From Couchioplanes azureus (lineage in GTDB: Bacteria > Actinomycetota > Actinomycetes > Mycobacteriales > Micromonosporaceae): 64,000 bases of DNA. Position 1 is the stretch's first letter. Each line of letters opens with the position of its first letter. Location of the stretch: NCBI RefSeq assembly GCF_014648355.1, contig NZ_BMQY01000010.1, positions 96,684 to 160,683 on the forward strand. The letters run 5' to 3'. Of this stretch, positions 1 to 7,631 are shown in pieces. Made by a program: the position numbers and the translations under genes. The notes beneath the pieces were generated by a model, which saw nothing but the letters and a program-made list of their open reading frames with translations, ran no database searches and was not told the DNA's origin.

Positions 1-245
1 GAGCGGCGCCCCGGCATCGCCGGACCGCGTTCCGCGCGTGCGGTTCCTCCGACTTCCTGGCTGGCCTGAAGAGCCGAGGTTCGACTCCTCCACGGGCTGC
101 CCCCACGACCGGTCCCCCGGGAACCGGCGGCACGGCTCTGCGGGCTTGCGACTCCGTCGCAGACGCCCCCGCCGGGCCGGCGGCGGTCGTGGGGGCCGCT
201 CCCGGCCCGCTCTCCCCGTACCCGCGAAACCCCGAGGTGGACGAC
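1..245. other. 5' flank, no gene recognised
   Basis: I see no convincing coding region here. A tRNA T-arm-like string (GAGGTTCGACTCCTC, about 75-90) is present. No matching acceptor strand or anticodon arm could be folded around it, so a tRNA is not called. A ribosome binding site for the next gene (GAGGTGG) lies at about 233-239. Confidence 0.4.
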
Positions 246-917
246 ATGGCGACGATCACGGTGATGGAGTGGCAGCGCACGCTGCTCTTCACGGACGGCC
301 GGTTCACCCGCGTGCTCGGCCCGGGCCGGCACCGCTACCGGCGCCGGCGCGTCACTCTGCACACGGTGGACGTACGGCCACGTGCCACGGCCGTGCAGGG
401 TCAGGACGTGCTCACCGCGGACGGCGTCACGCTGAAGCTGTCGGCGCTCGCGCACTGGCGGATCGCCGACCCGCACGCGTACCTGACCGGTGCCGCCGCG
501 GCGGATCTGCGGCTGTACTCGGCGGTCCAGCTGGCCGTCCGGGACGCCGTGGCCGCCGTGACCTTCGACGAGGTGCTGGCCGACCGGTCCCGGCTGTCGG
601 CCGGCCTGGTGGAGGCCGCGAGCCCGGCGCTCGACGGGCTCGGCATCGAGCTGACCTCCGCCGTGGTCAAGGACCTGATGCTTCCGGGGGAGCTGCGCCG
701 GGCCGCCACCGAGACGCTGCTCGCCCGGGAGAACGGCCGCGCCGAGCTGGAGCGGGCCCGGGCCGAGGCGGCCGCGCTGCGCACCCTGGCGAACGCGGCG
801 CGGCTGCTGGAGCAGCATCCCGCGCTGCTGCGGCTGCGGACGATCCAGGCCGCCGCGGCGCCGGGCGCCACGGTGGTGCTCAACCCGGACCCGCACTCCG
901 CGGTGCCGCACGGCTGA
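246..917 (+). CDS. SPFH/band-7 domain protein (slipin-like)
   Basis: A 223-aa protein resembling SPFH/band-7 (prohibitin-homology) proteins, which form membrane-associated oligomers. The core reads VQGQDVLTADGVTLKL, then a hydrophilic segment with LAVRDAVAAVTFDEVLADR, as in slipins. The C-terminal third is an Ala/Glu/Arg-rich helix (ENGRAELERARAEAAALR) typical of the SPFH coiled coil. Unlike most slipins it has no obvious N-terminal membrane helix, so it may be a short cytosolic variant. The ATG at 246 is preferred because GAGGTGG lies just upstream; an in-frame start 57 nt earlier lacks a good site. No operon partner is evident: the next gene is on the other strand. Confidence 0.75.
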   Translation: MATITVMEWQRTLLFTDGRFTRVLGPGRHRYRRRRVTLHTVDVRPRATAVQGQDVLTADGVTLKLSALAHWRIADPHAYLTGAAAADLRLYSAVQLAVRDAVAAVTFDEVLADRSRLSAGLVEAASPALDGLGIELTSAVVKDLMLPGELRRAATETLLARENGRAELERARAEAAALRTLANAARLLEQHPALLRLRTIQAAAAPGATVVLNPDPHSAVPHG

Positions 918-961
918 GCGCCGGGTGGGGCTCCACGATGGACCTGCCGCGGTGGATCGGG

Positions 962-1540
962 TCAGGCCGCCGCGGCCGGCGGCGCCTGCCAGGGGCCGGG
1001 CAGGAGCAGGGCGTCGAGCGGCAGGCGGGTGCGGGGTGCGCGCTCCCGGGCGGCCAGGTCGTCCGGCAGCGGTGCGGCCGGGTCGTGGCGGCCGATCGCG
1101 AGCACCGTCACCGGTCGCACCGTCGGCGGCAGCGCCAGGGCGGTGCTGACGGCGGCGGTGTCGAAGCCGCCCATCTGGTGCACGGCCAGGCCGAGGTGCT
1201 CCGCCTGCAGGACGAGCGTGGCGGCGGCCTGACCGGTGTCGTACAGCGCCCACGGCCTGGTGCGGCCGGTCTCGTCCTCGGTCTGCGCCGCGACCAGCAG
1301 CAGCATGCCGGCCGACGGCGCCCAGACGCGGTTGCCGTCGGCCAGTGCCGCGGCCAGCAGGTCGAACGTGTGCTCGCCGCGGCGGGCGGGCAGGAACCGC
1401 CAGGGCTGGCTGTTGTTGGCCGACGGCGCCCAGCGGGCGGCCTCCAGCAGCGCCGCGAGCGTGGCGTCGTCGAGGCGGTGACCGGCGTCGAAGCCGCGGG
1501 GACTCCAGCGGCGGGCGACCAGCGGGTGCAGCGGGCTCAT
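962..1540 (-). CDS. Nitroreductase family protein
   Basis: A 192-aa FMN-dependent nitroreductase-family protein, expected to reduce nitro or quinone compounds with NAD(P)H. Seen near the N-terminus: the FMN phosphate-binding pattern RRWSPRGFD and the family signature AARWAPSANNSQPWRF. A later segment, ALYDTGQAAATLVLQAEHLG, matches the family's dimer-interface helix. The length is normal for a short nitroreductase. The ATG at 1540 is preceded by AAGGAG. It lies 35 nt downstream of the pirin gene on the same strand, so the two probably form an operon controlled by the divergent MarR regulator. A quinone or electrophile-stress role is inferred from that pairing. Confidence 0.85.
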   Translation of the reverse strand: MSPLHPLVARRWSPRGFDAGHRLDDATLAALLEAARWAPSANNSQPWRFLPARRGEHTFDLLAAALADGNRVWAPSAGMLLLVAAQTEDETGRTRPWALYDTGQAAATLVLQAEHLGLAVHQMGGFDTAAVSTALALPPTVRPVTVLAIGRHDPAAPLPDDLAARERAPRTRLPLDALLLPGPWQAPPAAAA

Positions 1541-1575
1541 GGCAGAACTCCTTGTCGCGTACGAGGAAGGCCGGG

Positions 1576-2337
1576 TCAGCCGAGGTCGGCGTGCATCTCC
1601 CAGACGAGGATCTCGGCGGGTTCGGTGGCGGTGATCCGCTGGCCCCCGGTGGCGGTGAACCGGACGGCGTCGCCGGCGCCCAGCACCCCGGTGCCTTCCA
1701 GGGTCACGGCGCCGCGCGGCACGAACAGGTGCAGGAACGGCGCGTCGGGCAGCCGTACGCTGCGGCCCGGTTGCAGGCGGGCGGCGTGGAGCGCGGCGTA
1801 CTTGTTCCTGATGCGGATGGCGGCGTCGTTGCGATGCTTGTCCATGCCGGAGGCGACGGTCACCAGACCGCCGGCCAGCAGTTCGCCGTCGATCTCCAGC
1901 TGCTCGTAGCCGGGCGTGATGCCGGGCTCGTCGGGCACGACCCACATCTGCACGAAGTGCACCGGGTCGCTGTGCTGCTCGCCGGAGAGCCGCCAGGAGT
2001 CGTTCTTCTCCGAGTGCAGGATGCCGGTGCCCGCACTCATCCGCTGGGCCAGGCCGGGATAGATGACCCCGGAGTGGCCGGTCGAGTCCTGGTGCACCAG
2101 GGAGCCCTGCAGCACCCAGGTGACGATCTCCATGTCGCGGTGCGGATGGGTGTCGAAACCGGCGCCGGGGCGCACGACGTCGTCGTTGTTGACGAGCAGC
2201 AGGCCGTGGTGGGTGTTGCTGCGGTACCGGTGCTGGCCGAACGAGAACGAGTGCTTGGAGTCCAGCCAGTCGATCTTGGTCGCGTAGCGCTTCCCGGCCG
2301 GGCGGACATCGACCTTCGGCGTGAGCAGAGCGTTCAT
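1576..2337 (-). CDS. Pirin family protein
   Basis: A 253-aa bicupin of the pirin family; bacterial members include YhhW-type quercetin dioxygenases. The N-terminal cupin carries the metal-ligand pattern FDTHPHRDMEIVTWVLQG followed by HQDSTGH, then GTGILHSEKND, so the His/His/His/Glu ligand set appears intact. The C-terminal cupin is the usual degenerate domain. The start is fixed by a strong GAGGAGG site upstream of the ATG at 2337. It is the first gene of a pirin-nitroreductase operon transcribed away from a MarR gene across an intergenic region with three palindromes. Pirin and MarR pairs are typically induced by phenolics or electrophiles; the inducer here is unknown. Confidence 0.88.
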   Translation of the reverse strand: MNALLTPKVDVRPAGKRYATKIDWLDSKHSFSFGQHRYRSNTHHGLLLVNNDDVVRPGAGFDTHPHRDMEIVTWVLQGSLVHQDSTGHSGVIYPGLAQRMSAGTGILHSEKNDSWRLSGEQHSDPVHFVQMWVVPDEPGITPGYEQLEIDGELLAGGLVTVASGMDKHRNDAAIRIRNKYAALHAARLQPGRSVRLPDAPFLHLFVPRGAVTLEGTGVLGAGDAVRFTATGGQRITATEPAEILVWEMHADLG

Positions 2338-2356
2338 CGTGGTGCCTCCTCATGAA

Positions 2357-2420
2357 CATGACGTGTCATGCAGTAACCAAGGTACATGACATGTCATCAG
2401 CTGGCTAGATGATGCGTCAT
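2357..2420. promoter_or_regulatory. Three palindromic operators between pirin and marR genes
   Basis: Three related 12-bp palindromes sit in the divergent promoter region: ATGACGTGTCAT (2358-2369), ATGACATGTCAT (2386-2397) and ATGATGCGTCAT (2409-2420). All share ATGA...TCAT ends, with centres 28 and 23 bp apart. The last lies just upstream of the marR start and the first just upstream of the pirin ribosome binding site. This is the expected layout for a MarR dimer repressing its own gene and the divergent operon. The sequences are seen directly; the binding protein is inferred. Confidence 0.75.
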
Positions 2421-2434
2421 GCAAATTGGGTATC

Positions 2435-2950
2435 ATGGGCGTCATGGGCACCGTCTGGCTCACCGACGAACAGCAGCGCGCCTGGCGCGCCTACCTGCGC
2501 ATGCAGGCCCGGCTGACCGCCGAACTCAACCGGCAGCTCCAGGCCGAGTCCGGCCTGTCGCTGCCCGACTACGAGGTGCTGGTGCAGCTCACCGACGCGC
2601 CGGCCGGCCGGCTGCGCCCGTACGAGCTGCAGAAGCTGCTGGAATGGGAGCAGAGCCGGCTGTCGCACCACCTGGCCCGCATGCAACGGCGAGACCTCAT
2701 CGCCCGGCAGGAGTGCCACGACGACGCCCGCGGCGCCTACATCGCCATCACCGGCACCGGCCGCGAGGCCATCACGGCCGCCGCACCCGGGCACGTCGAC
2801 ACCGTCCGGCGGCTGTTCTTCGACCACCTCGACGGCGACCAGGTCCGCCTGGTCGAACAACTGAGCGGCGGCGTGCTCGCCGCCCTCGACCAGCCACCCA
2901 GCAGAAAAGGAACTCGCCGCGCTCGCAGGCCCGGTCCGCAAGGACGGTGA
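2435..2950 (+). CDS. MarR family transcriptional regulator
   Basis: A MarR-type winged-helix repressor of about 165-175 aa. It begins TVWLTDEQQRAWRAYLRM and shows the family winged-helix region SLPDYEVLVQLTDA ... YELQKLLEWEQSRLSHHLARM, then the wing RRDLIARQECHDDARGAYIAIT. Three in-frame starts are possible (TTG 2426, ATG 2435, ATG 2444) and none has a strong ribosome binding site; I took the middle one. Divergent to the pirin-nitroreductase operon with three palindromes between, so autoregulation and control of that operon are likely. The C-terminal tail is basic (KGTRRARRPGPQGR), which is unusual but may not matter. Confidence 0.88.
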   Translation: MGVMGTVWLTDEQQRAWRAYLRMQARLTAELNRQLQAESGLSLPDYEVLVQLTDAPAGRLRPYELQKLLEWEQSRLSHHLARMQRRDLIARQECHDDARGAYIAITGTGREAITAAAPGHVDTVRRLFFDHLDGDQVRLVEQLSGGVLAALDQPPSRKGTRRARRPGPQGR

Positions 2951-3108
2951 AGCCGGCACCACCTCAGGCAGAGACTCCGGATCGGCACACCGACCGACGG
3001 ACCCTCGTGCGCCGTGTCCTGCGTCCGACTGATCACCGGCGCTGGTCGCGGTTGGCGATTCCCGACGAGGTGATCTAGCTTTTCAGTCCTTCACGGGAGG
3101 GGCGACGC

Positions 3109-3513
3109 ATGCTGCATGACATCGACGCGGCGGCGGACTGGCTGGATTCCTGGGCCGCCGGGGTCAGTGCGCAGGCGGAGCGGGCCGCGGCGTTGTCGCG
3201 GCGGGTCGCCGGACTGACCGCGAGCGCGGCGAGCGCCGACGGGTCGATCGGCGTCACCGTCGCCGCGTCCGGCCAGGTGGAGAAGCTCGAGCTCGACGAC
3301 CGGGTGCAGCGGCTGCCCGGCGCGGAGCTGGCGCGGCAGATCATGGCGGTGATGCGCTCCGCACAGGGAAAGCTCGCGAGCCGGGTGGCCGACGAGGTGC
3401 AGGCGACGGTCGGCGCGGACAGCGAGACCGGCCGGGCGGTACTCCACTCGTTCGAGTCGCGATTCCCGCGGCAGGACGAGGACGCTGCGGACAGCGCCGG
3501 CGATGGGCGCTGA
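3109..3513 (+). CDS. YbaB/EbfC-like nucleoid-associated protein
   Basis: A 134-aa protein resembling the actinobacterial YbaB/EbfC group often found beside type VII secretion substrates. It has an N-terminal helix (DAAADWLDSWAAGVSAQAERAAALSRRV), the YbaB-like strand pair around GSIGVTVAASGQVEKLELDDR, and a C-terminal helix (ELARQIMAVMRSAQGKLASRVADEV). An ACGGGAGG site precedes the ATG. It overlaps the next reading frame by 11 nt, implying translational coupling, but that second gene is broken. A DNA-binding role is known for the canonical family only; the function of this secretion-linked branch is not established. Confidence 0.7.
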   Translation: MLHDIDAAADWLDSWAAGVSAQAERAAALSRRVAGLTASAASADGSIGVTVAASGQVEKLELDDRVQRLPGAELARQIMAVMRSAQGKLASRVADEVQATVGADSETGRAVLHSFESRFPRQDEDAADSAGDGR

Positions 3514-3635
3514 CGGATCGGTGCAGTTTCCGATCGACCAGGTGCACCGCCATGCCGGCACGGTGACCAGGTGTCCGACGCGATGCAGACCGCCCGCGCC
3601 GCGGTGCGTGAGGCGACCATGGACTCCCAGGCGAG
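3503..3635 (+). pseudogene. Truncated, frameshifted type VII secretion target-like gene
   Basis: The reading frame starting at 3503 begins MGADGSVQFPIDQVHRHAG and continues in another frame from about 3571 with VSDAMQTARAAVREATMDSQA. Joined, these resemble the start of the actinobacterial WXG100-like 'DUF2580, type VII secretion target' proteins. A frameshift near 3568-3572 and loss of everything after 'TMDSQA' leave only about 45 codons. Its position directly behind a YbaB-like gene is the usual context, which supports the call. The toxin or effector gene that normally follows is absent. Confidence 0.55.
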
Positions 3636-3647
3636 CCACTTCTGCGG

Positions 3648-4250
3648 GTGCGGGTCGTTGCCACGTACATGCAGGCGACAGAGATCAGTGCGGCAATGTC
3701 GGCCGTGTCGGCGACGACTGCCGTCGCCGTGCTGGGGTGGACGGTGTGGCGAGCCAGAAACGACGAGAGGCAGAAGGCACTGGACCGCCGCCGCGCGCAG
3801 GCGGAGGCGGTCACGTGGTTCCTGGACGAGAATCCGCCGTCCGGCAGCCACCACACCAGGAAGGCCATCGATGCGGCCGAATTCGGTGCCTCGACCGAGG
3901 GAATGGAATTCGCCGACTTGGTGGTGTTGAACGCGAGCACGGGTTGTCTGTACGAGTGCGTCGCAGTCTTCAGCGACTTCAGCCGGCACCCAGAGACCGA
4001 GCCACTGGCGCGCCGCCTCCTCGGCGTGATCCCCCCGGGACCGACCCGGATAAGACTACCGATGCGATTCTTCCCGGGCGAAGGATCCGGGGCCTGGCGG
4101 CACATCGGCGCTTTCCAGCAGAACCGGCCGATGGAATATCTCCAGTTCAGGGATCACGACGGCATCACGTGGAAGCGGACGTGGCTCGGAGAGCTCCAGG
4201 AGCTCCCGTACCGGAAGCCGGGAACAGACCTTCCCGACTATGCGCCTTAG
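3648..4250 (+). CDS. Hypothetical membrane-anchored protein
   Basis: A 200-aa protein I do not recognise. An N-terminal hydrophobic segment (AAMSAVSATTAVAVLGWTVW) followed by basic residues (RARNDERQKALDRRR) suggests one membrane helix with a cytosolic C-terminal domain of about 150 aa (N-out, C-in by the positive-inside rule). Similar 'membrane helix plus charged helix' proteins are common single genes in actinomycete genomic islands. Start could be ATG 3648 or ATG 3669 (MQATEIS). Base use is less GC-rich than its neighbours and it abuts a truncated gene, so acquisition by insertion is plausible. Confidence 0.5.
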   Translation: MRVVATYMQATEISAAMSAVSATTAVAVLGWTVWRARNDERQKALDRRRAQAEAVTWFLDENPPSGSHHTRKAIDAAEFGASTEGMEFADLVVLNASTGCLYECVAVFSDFSRHPETEPLARRLLGVIPPGPTRIRLPMRFFPGEGSGAWRHIGAFQQNRPMEYLQFRDHDGITWKRTWLGELQELPYRKPGTDLPDYAP

Positions 4251-4459
4251 TCACCGAGCCATTTTCATCCTGACGGAGCAGGTCACGGAGGGACGGATTT
4301 GATGCCGAGGGTGGCCCGCTCTCGGTGGGTGCGACCGCGCACCGGTGGAGGCTGCCGTGGGACCAAGGGCGGCAAGGTGGTGTGGGCGAGCCTGCGCACC
4401 CGGATGGCTTCCCTCGGGTGACCCGGATCCGGCTCGCGCGGATCAGGCAGGATGGTCGA

Positions 4460-5119
4460 GTGGCACTCACACCCTGCTCCGACCTGTCCCCCGCGAGCTG
4501 GCTCGTGTCCGGCAATCGACGGTGGAACGAGTTGGTCGTCTTCGGGCCCGCCGGCTTCCCCGCGTACGCGAGGCTGCGGTTCCTGCCCGACCCAGCCTTC
4601 GAGGGGCAGAGCGAGAACGACGTCGACGACGATGGGATTGACCCATCCACTGCGCTGCGTACCGTGCTGGAGACGCTGTCACGCCACACCCGCACGCCTG
4701 ACGAATGTTACTTCTGCCTGTGGGAGGGCTGGGGAAGCATGATCTGGGGCGAACACATCGACGAGGATCGACCGGCTGACACCCCTCGGCGGCCTCGGAT
4801 CGCACCAGCATTCCCGTCCTCGGTGCTGAACGGGCCGAAGGTCGTGGTGCCGCACCGCTCCTACTTGCTGTTCCGCGGCCGATTGGCGGACATCGGGGAC
4901 TGGGACGCGGCCGAGTTGTGGCCGGGGCAGCCCAGACCGGACATGCCCGACCCCGCGTTCATCTGGCCGGCCGACCATGCGTGGTGCGTCGCCAACGACG
5001 TCGACCCGCACTGGGCCGGAATCGGTGCGGACCTGCCGGCGATCGACGAGCTGATGGCGAATCCGGACGTCGACGTCGTTCCGGCGGACCCGCGTGAGGA
5101 CCAGCCCTGCTACCGGTAG
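4460..5119 (+). CDS. Conserved actinobacterial hypothetical protein
   Basis: About 219 aa, no recognised domain. It contains tryptophan-rich, apparently structured motifs: DECYFCLWEGWGSMIWG in the middle, HRSYLLFRGRLADIGDW, and near the end FIWPADHAWCVANDVDPHWAGIG. This looks like a soluble single-domain protein and resembles hypothetical proteins seen in many actinomycetes next to toxin or T7SS loci, but I cannot name a function. The start is uncertain: GTG 4460 gives the compact form, GTG 4418 or the ORF start at 4325 would add residues of low complexity. The downstream neighbour is an IS remnant. Confidence 0.55.
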   Translation: MALTPCSDLSPASWLVSGNRRWNELVVFGPAGFPAYARLRFLPDPAFEGQSENDVDDDGIDPSTALRTVLETLSRHTRTPDECYFCLWEGWGSMIWGEHIDEDRPADTPRRPRIAPAFPSSVLNGPKVVVPHRSYLLFRGRLADIGDWDAAELWPGQPRPDMPDPAFIWPADHAWCVANDVDPHWAGIGADLPAIDELMANPDVDVVPADPREDQPCYR

Positions 5120-5299
5120 ACCGCCCGCGGCCGAAGCGGGTCACTGAGCCTTCCCAAGCTGATCTTGCAGTCAGGGCAGGTACGGCCGACCCGCCGATCG
5201 ATGGATGCAGTGCTCCAAGTAGGACAGCTGTCGACCAAGACCCGAAGCACCGCCCGGCAGCCTCGCCATGCTGTCCTCCCCCGCCGCTGTCGGCGTTGT

Positions 5300-5680
5300 C
5301 CAGCCGAACCCTGAATGACCTCGCCGACCGGAGCGCTGCCGGGCGTGACTCACGACCTGACCGCGGCCCGAGCCCACGGGATCATCGACGCACTGACCAG
5401 CGCAGACGTGATGACATTTGCCGAAAGGGCTACCAAGGTGCCCGGCGGCAGCGTGCGCACCCCGTTCAAACGACGCCACTACCGGCCGAAGCTGTCCCGC
5501 CGACAGAGGGCCGGGGACCGGGCTCACGCGAAAGTCCGTGCCCGCGGCGAACGAGCGATAGCCACCCTGAAGACCTGGAAAGTACTGGCCAAGCTGCGCT
5601 GCTGCCCACGCCGCGCCACTGCGGTCGTGCAGGCCCTTCTCTCTCTGCACCACGTCGAGGCCAACCACTACGCAGGATGA
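5300..5680 (+). pseudogene. IS5-type transposase, C-terminal remnant
   Basis: Only the C-terminal ~115 residues of a DDE transposase remain. GALPGVTHDLTAARAHGIID, KLSRRQRAGDRAHAKVRARG and GERAIATLKTWKVL are characteristic of actinobacterial IS5-group (DDE_Tnp_4) enzymes, with the final Glu helix (GERAIATLKTW) present. The N-terminal two thirds with the first catalytic Asp are missing and no terminal inverted repeat was found nearby. The preceding 5120-5300 stretch has no intact gene and may include further IS debris. This is a scar, not an active element. Confidence 0.75.
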
Positions 5681-5750
5681 GAAGGGCTCACTGCTGCGTA
5701 CCGTTCGACCGTGGCCGCTGGTCATGATGGCGTGTTCGGCGTCAAGGTGC

Positions 5751-6233
5751 TTATTTCGAGTCCAAGAGGCACGGTGTGCTGACCGACAGTCGCACCGTGG
5801 TCGGCGGCTCGCCGCTCGTCGCCGAGTAGACGACCGACTTCTCCAGCTCGTCCCCGCCTACCGAAAAGCGACCATGGCCGAGCGGCGTAAAGATGTCGAA
5901 CCGTCCAGATCTGTGCAGCGCCAGCATGGTCCGCTCCTGATCCACCGCCGCCAGCGGTAGCTCCCAAGAGCCCTGCATCACATAGGCGCGGTCGACGTCA
6001 TGCCATCGAGCGCTGTCGCAACGGGACTCGAACTCGCGCTTCGGTGGCGGCAATGTCCCGAACTGCTCCTGGAAAGCGTCGGCGGCGGTCTCCCGCACGA
6101 TCGCCCGTGCCCGGTCCCGAGCCATCTCCTCCGGCGGTCGCGGCGCCTCATGATCGTCCGCGATGCAGCCCGCTGCCAGTCCGACGCCCACCAGGGCACC
6201 CACCATTCCAAGGAGACGCTGCATGCGCGGCAT
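5751..6233 (-). CDS. Putative lipoprotein
   Basis: A 160-aa exported lipoprotein of unknown function. The N-terminus MPRMQRLLGMVGALVGVGL ends in a lipobox LAAGC, predicting cleavage before Cys and lipid anchoring on the outer face of the membrane. The mature part starts with an acidic linker (IADDHEAPRPPEEMARDRAR). A small domain with two cysteines (ESRCDSARWHDVD ... STPCLLDSK) could form a disulfide. Start could be ATG 6233 or ATG 6224. It is flanked by an immunity-like gene on the same strand but 150 nt apart, so an operon is uncertain. Confidence 0.65.
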   Translation of the reverse strand: MPRMQRLLGMVGALVGVGLAAGCIADDHEAPRPPEEMARDRARAIVRETAADAFQEQFGTLPPPKREFESRCDSARWHDVDRAYVMQGSWELPLAAVDQERTMLALHRSGRFDIFTPLGHGRFSVGGDELEKSVVYSATSGEPPTTVRLSVSTPCLLDSK

Positions 6234-6384
6234 CCTATGAGGCGTTGGCGAACTCGCCTCACCCCTGCCGCGGCGAATCCCCGCCAGCGCCGGTTGATGC
6301 AGCGGTTGGCGAGGGCTCTTGGCACTGGCTTGTACGCGCGGCTTCCCGCCCGACCGCGTCGTCAGGTGGGCCAACGATGTCGGA

Positions 6385-6933
6385 TCAGCGCAGCGACTCG
6401 TCCAGCCGACGGACGAGTTCTCCGACCCGTCCACCACCGGCGGGGGCGGCCGGATAACGCCCCAGGACTTCGACCACGACCGGAGATGCGAGGGCCTGCG
6501 CCCGCGCGATGTGGTCCGCACCGACTGCGGGATCGTCCCCGGCGTCGAGTTCGAACGCCCGTGCGGCATGCGCGGCGGGTCCAAGGATGTGCTTGACCTG
6601 GGTGGCCTTCGCCAATGGGTGCAGGAACGCCGCACCGGCCGCGGCGAGGGCCGCGCGGGCCGCGTCGTGCGCCGCGACCAGCCCCGCGTCGCGTGCCGCG
6701 TGGGCGGCCCGCTGGGCTGCCCACGCGCTGTCACGGATCGCCTTGGTCCGCTCGGCTCCCGCAGCGAATGCCTCCGCCGCCTCGATCGCGGCTCGCGGGC
6801 GCCGATCGTCGGGACGTTCGCGCTCGAAGATCACCAAAGCGGGCCGAGCACACGCCACCGCGTACCCGGCGACGTCGCGAAGCTCGGGGAGGCTGAGTTC
6901 GATAGGTGCAGAGTCATCCGTCACGACGCCCAT
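6385..6933 (-). CDS. Putative immunity protein, Imm-5-like domain
   Basis: A 182-aa alpha-helical protein similar to actinobacterial 'putative immunity protein' sequences with an Imm-5-like domain. Recognisable stretches are ELRDVAGYAVACARPALVIF, RPDDRRPRAAIEAAEAFAAG, AAWAAQRAAHAARDAG-type repeats and HPLAKATQVKHILGPAAHAA. Such proteins are thought to neutralise polymorphic toxins, but no toxin gene is seen within several kb. ATG 6933 is chosen; an upstream extension to 6963 runs into the remnant of the HIT gene in another frame. It may be an orphan left after toxin loss, or may protect against toxins from kin. Confidence 0.6.
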   Translation of the reverse strand: MGVVTDDSAPIELSLPELRDVAGYAVACARPALVIFERERPDDRRPRAAIEAAEAFAAGAERTKAIRDSAWAAQRAAHAARDAGLVAAHDAARAALAAAGAAFLHPLAKATQVKHILGPAAHAARAFELDAGDDPAVGADHIARAQALASPVVVEVLGRYPAAPAGGGRVGELVRRLDESLR

Positions 6934-6941
6934 TCTCCTGG

Positions 6942-7301
6942 TCAGCCGTTGACGGTGGACCACGCCGGGGCGTCGTCGGTGGGTCGTCTGGAAGGCGACT
7001 TCACCGTCGCAGAGAGGACGTTGATTCCCTCGCAGCCCATGCTTGAGCGTCGCAAGGCTCGTGCCATGTCATGACCGACCGACCAGAGGTGAACGCTCGT
7101 GGCGTCATCGAGGTCTTCGAGGCCCATCGCATGCTCGCGTGACACGACGAGAAGATGGCCGGGTGTGACGCGGTTCAGGTCCATGAAGACGACAACGGTC
7201 TCGGCCTCGTACACCATGCTGGCCTCGGCCTGTCGCGCCGCAATGGCGCAGAAGATGCACTTCCTGCGCTGACGATGTCGCGTTCTGTGTCGTGCGCGCA
7301 A
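6942..7301 (-). pseudogene. HIT-family protein, truncated and frameshifted
   Basis: The first ~85 residues are a clear HIT-type nucleotide-binding protein: CIFCAIAARQAEASMVYE (zinc-binding CxxC), VVFMDLNRVTPGHLLVV, and GCEGINVL. The reading frame then slips: the expected acidic turn (DGEVAFQT) is found in another frame and the catalytic His-x-His-x-His triad is absent. The product cannot be an active HIT hydrolase. The frameshift lies near 7005-7015. Its end overlaps the extended N-terminus of the downstream immunity-like ORF, so the two were probably fused by deletion. Confidence 0.7.
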
Positions 7302-7631
7302 TCGTTCCGGTGGGCCCCAGACAGGTGCAATCCAGTATTGGCCTACACCTGATCGTAGCTGTCCAATCGGTGCGCGCGCTTCCGTAGCCGTCCGCGCTCG
7401 TAGCCTACGGTTGCCATCCAGTTGGACATCTACACTGCCAGGACGGTACTCGAACCAAGATCGCTGATCTGGAATCCGCTGATCGATACGGACGTAGATC
7501 GAGTGACCGTCGTTCCGTCACTCGACTACCGCTGCCCCGAGCTTGACACGAGTTGCCCTGCCGACCAACCCGCCATGGCCGTCGCGCGCGGCGACGGGCT
7601 CGCCGTGACCACCACCGCATACACTATCTAG
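7302..7631. other. Intergenic region upstream of the NTPase gene
   Basis: No clear gene. A 69-codon TTG-started frame (7422-7631) ends immediately before the ATG of the NTPase gene, but it has no family resemblance. A TACACT hexamer at 7620-7625 sits 6 nt before the ATG at 7632 with no Shine-Dalgarno sequence, which would suit a leaderless transcript; no good -35 is visible at the right distance. Confidence 0.35.

Noticed and set aside
60..110. A T-arm-like string (GGTTCGACTCC) suggesting a tRNA at the left edge
   Set aside because: The T-stem has a mismatch, no acceptor partner (AGCCCGT) is found upstream within the window, and no anticodon arm folds. It could be a fragment of a tRNA gene or chance.
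38..1909. A 623-aa frame over the SPFH and nitroreductase genes
   Set aside because: It crosses two opposite-strand genes, is Arg/Gly/Pro-rich in the way of GC-rich antisense frames, and has no recognisable domain or start site.
7422..7631. A 69-codon frame ending right before the NTPase gene
   Set aside because: TTG start without ribosome binding site, no similarity recognised, composition like neighbouring noncoding sequence. It remains possible as a leader peptide.
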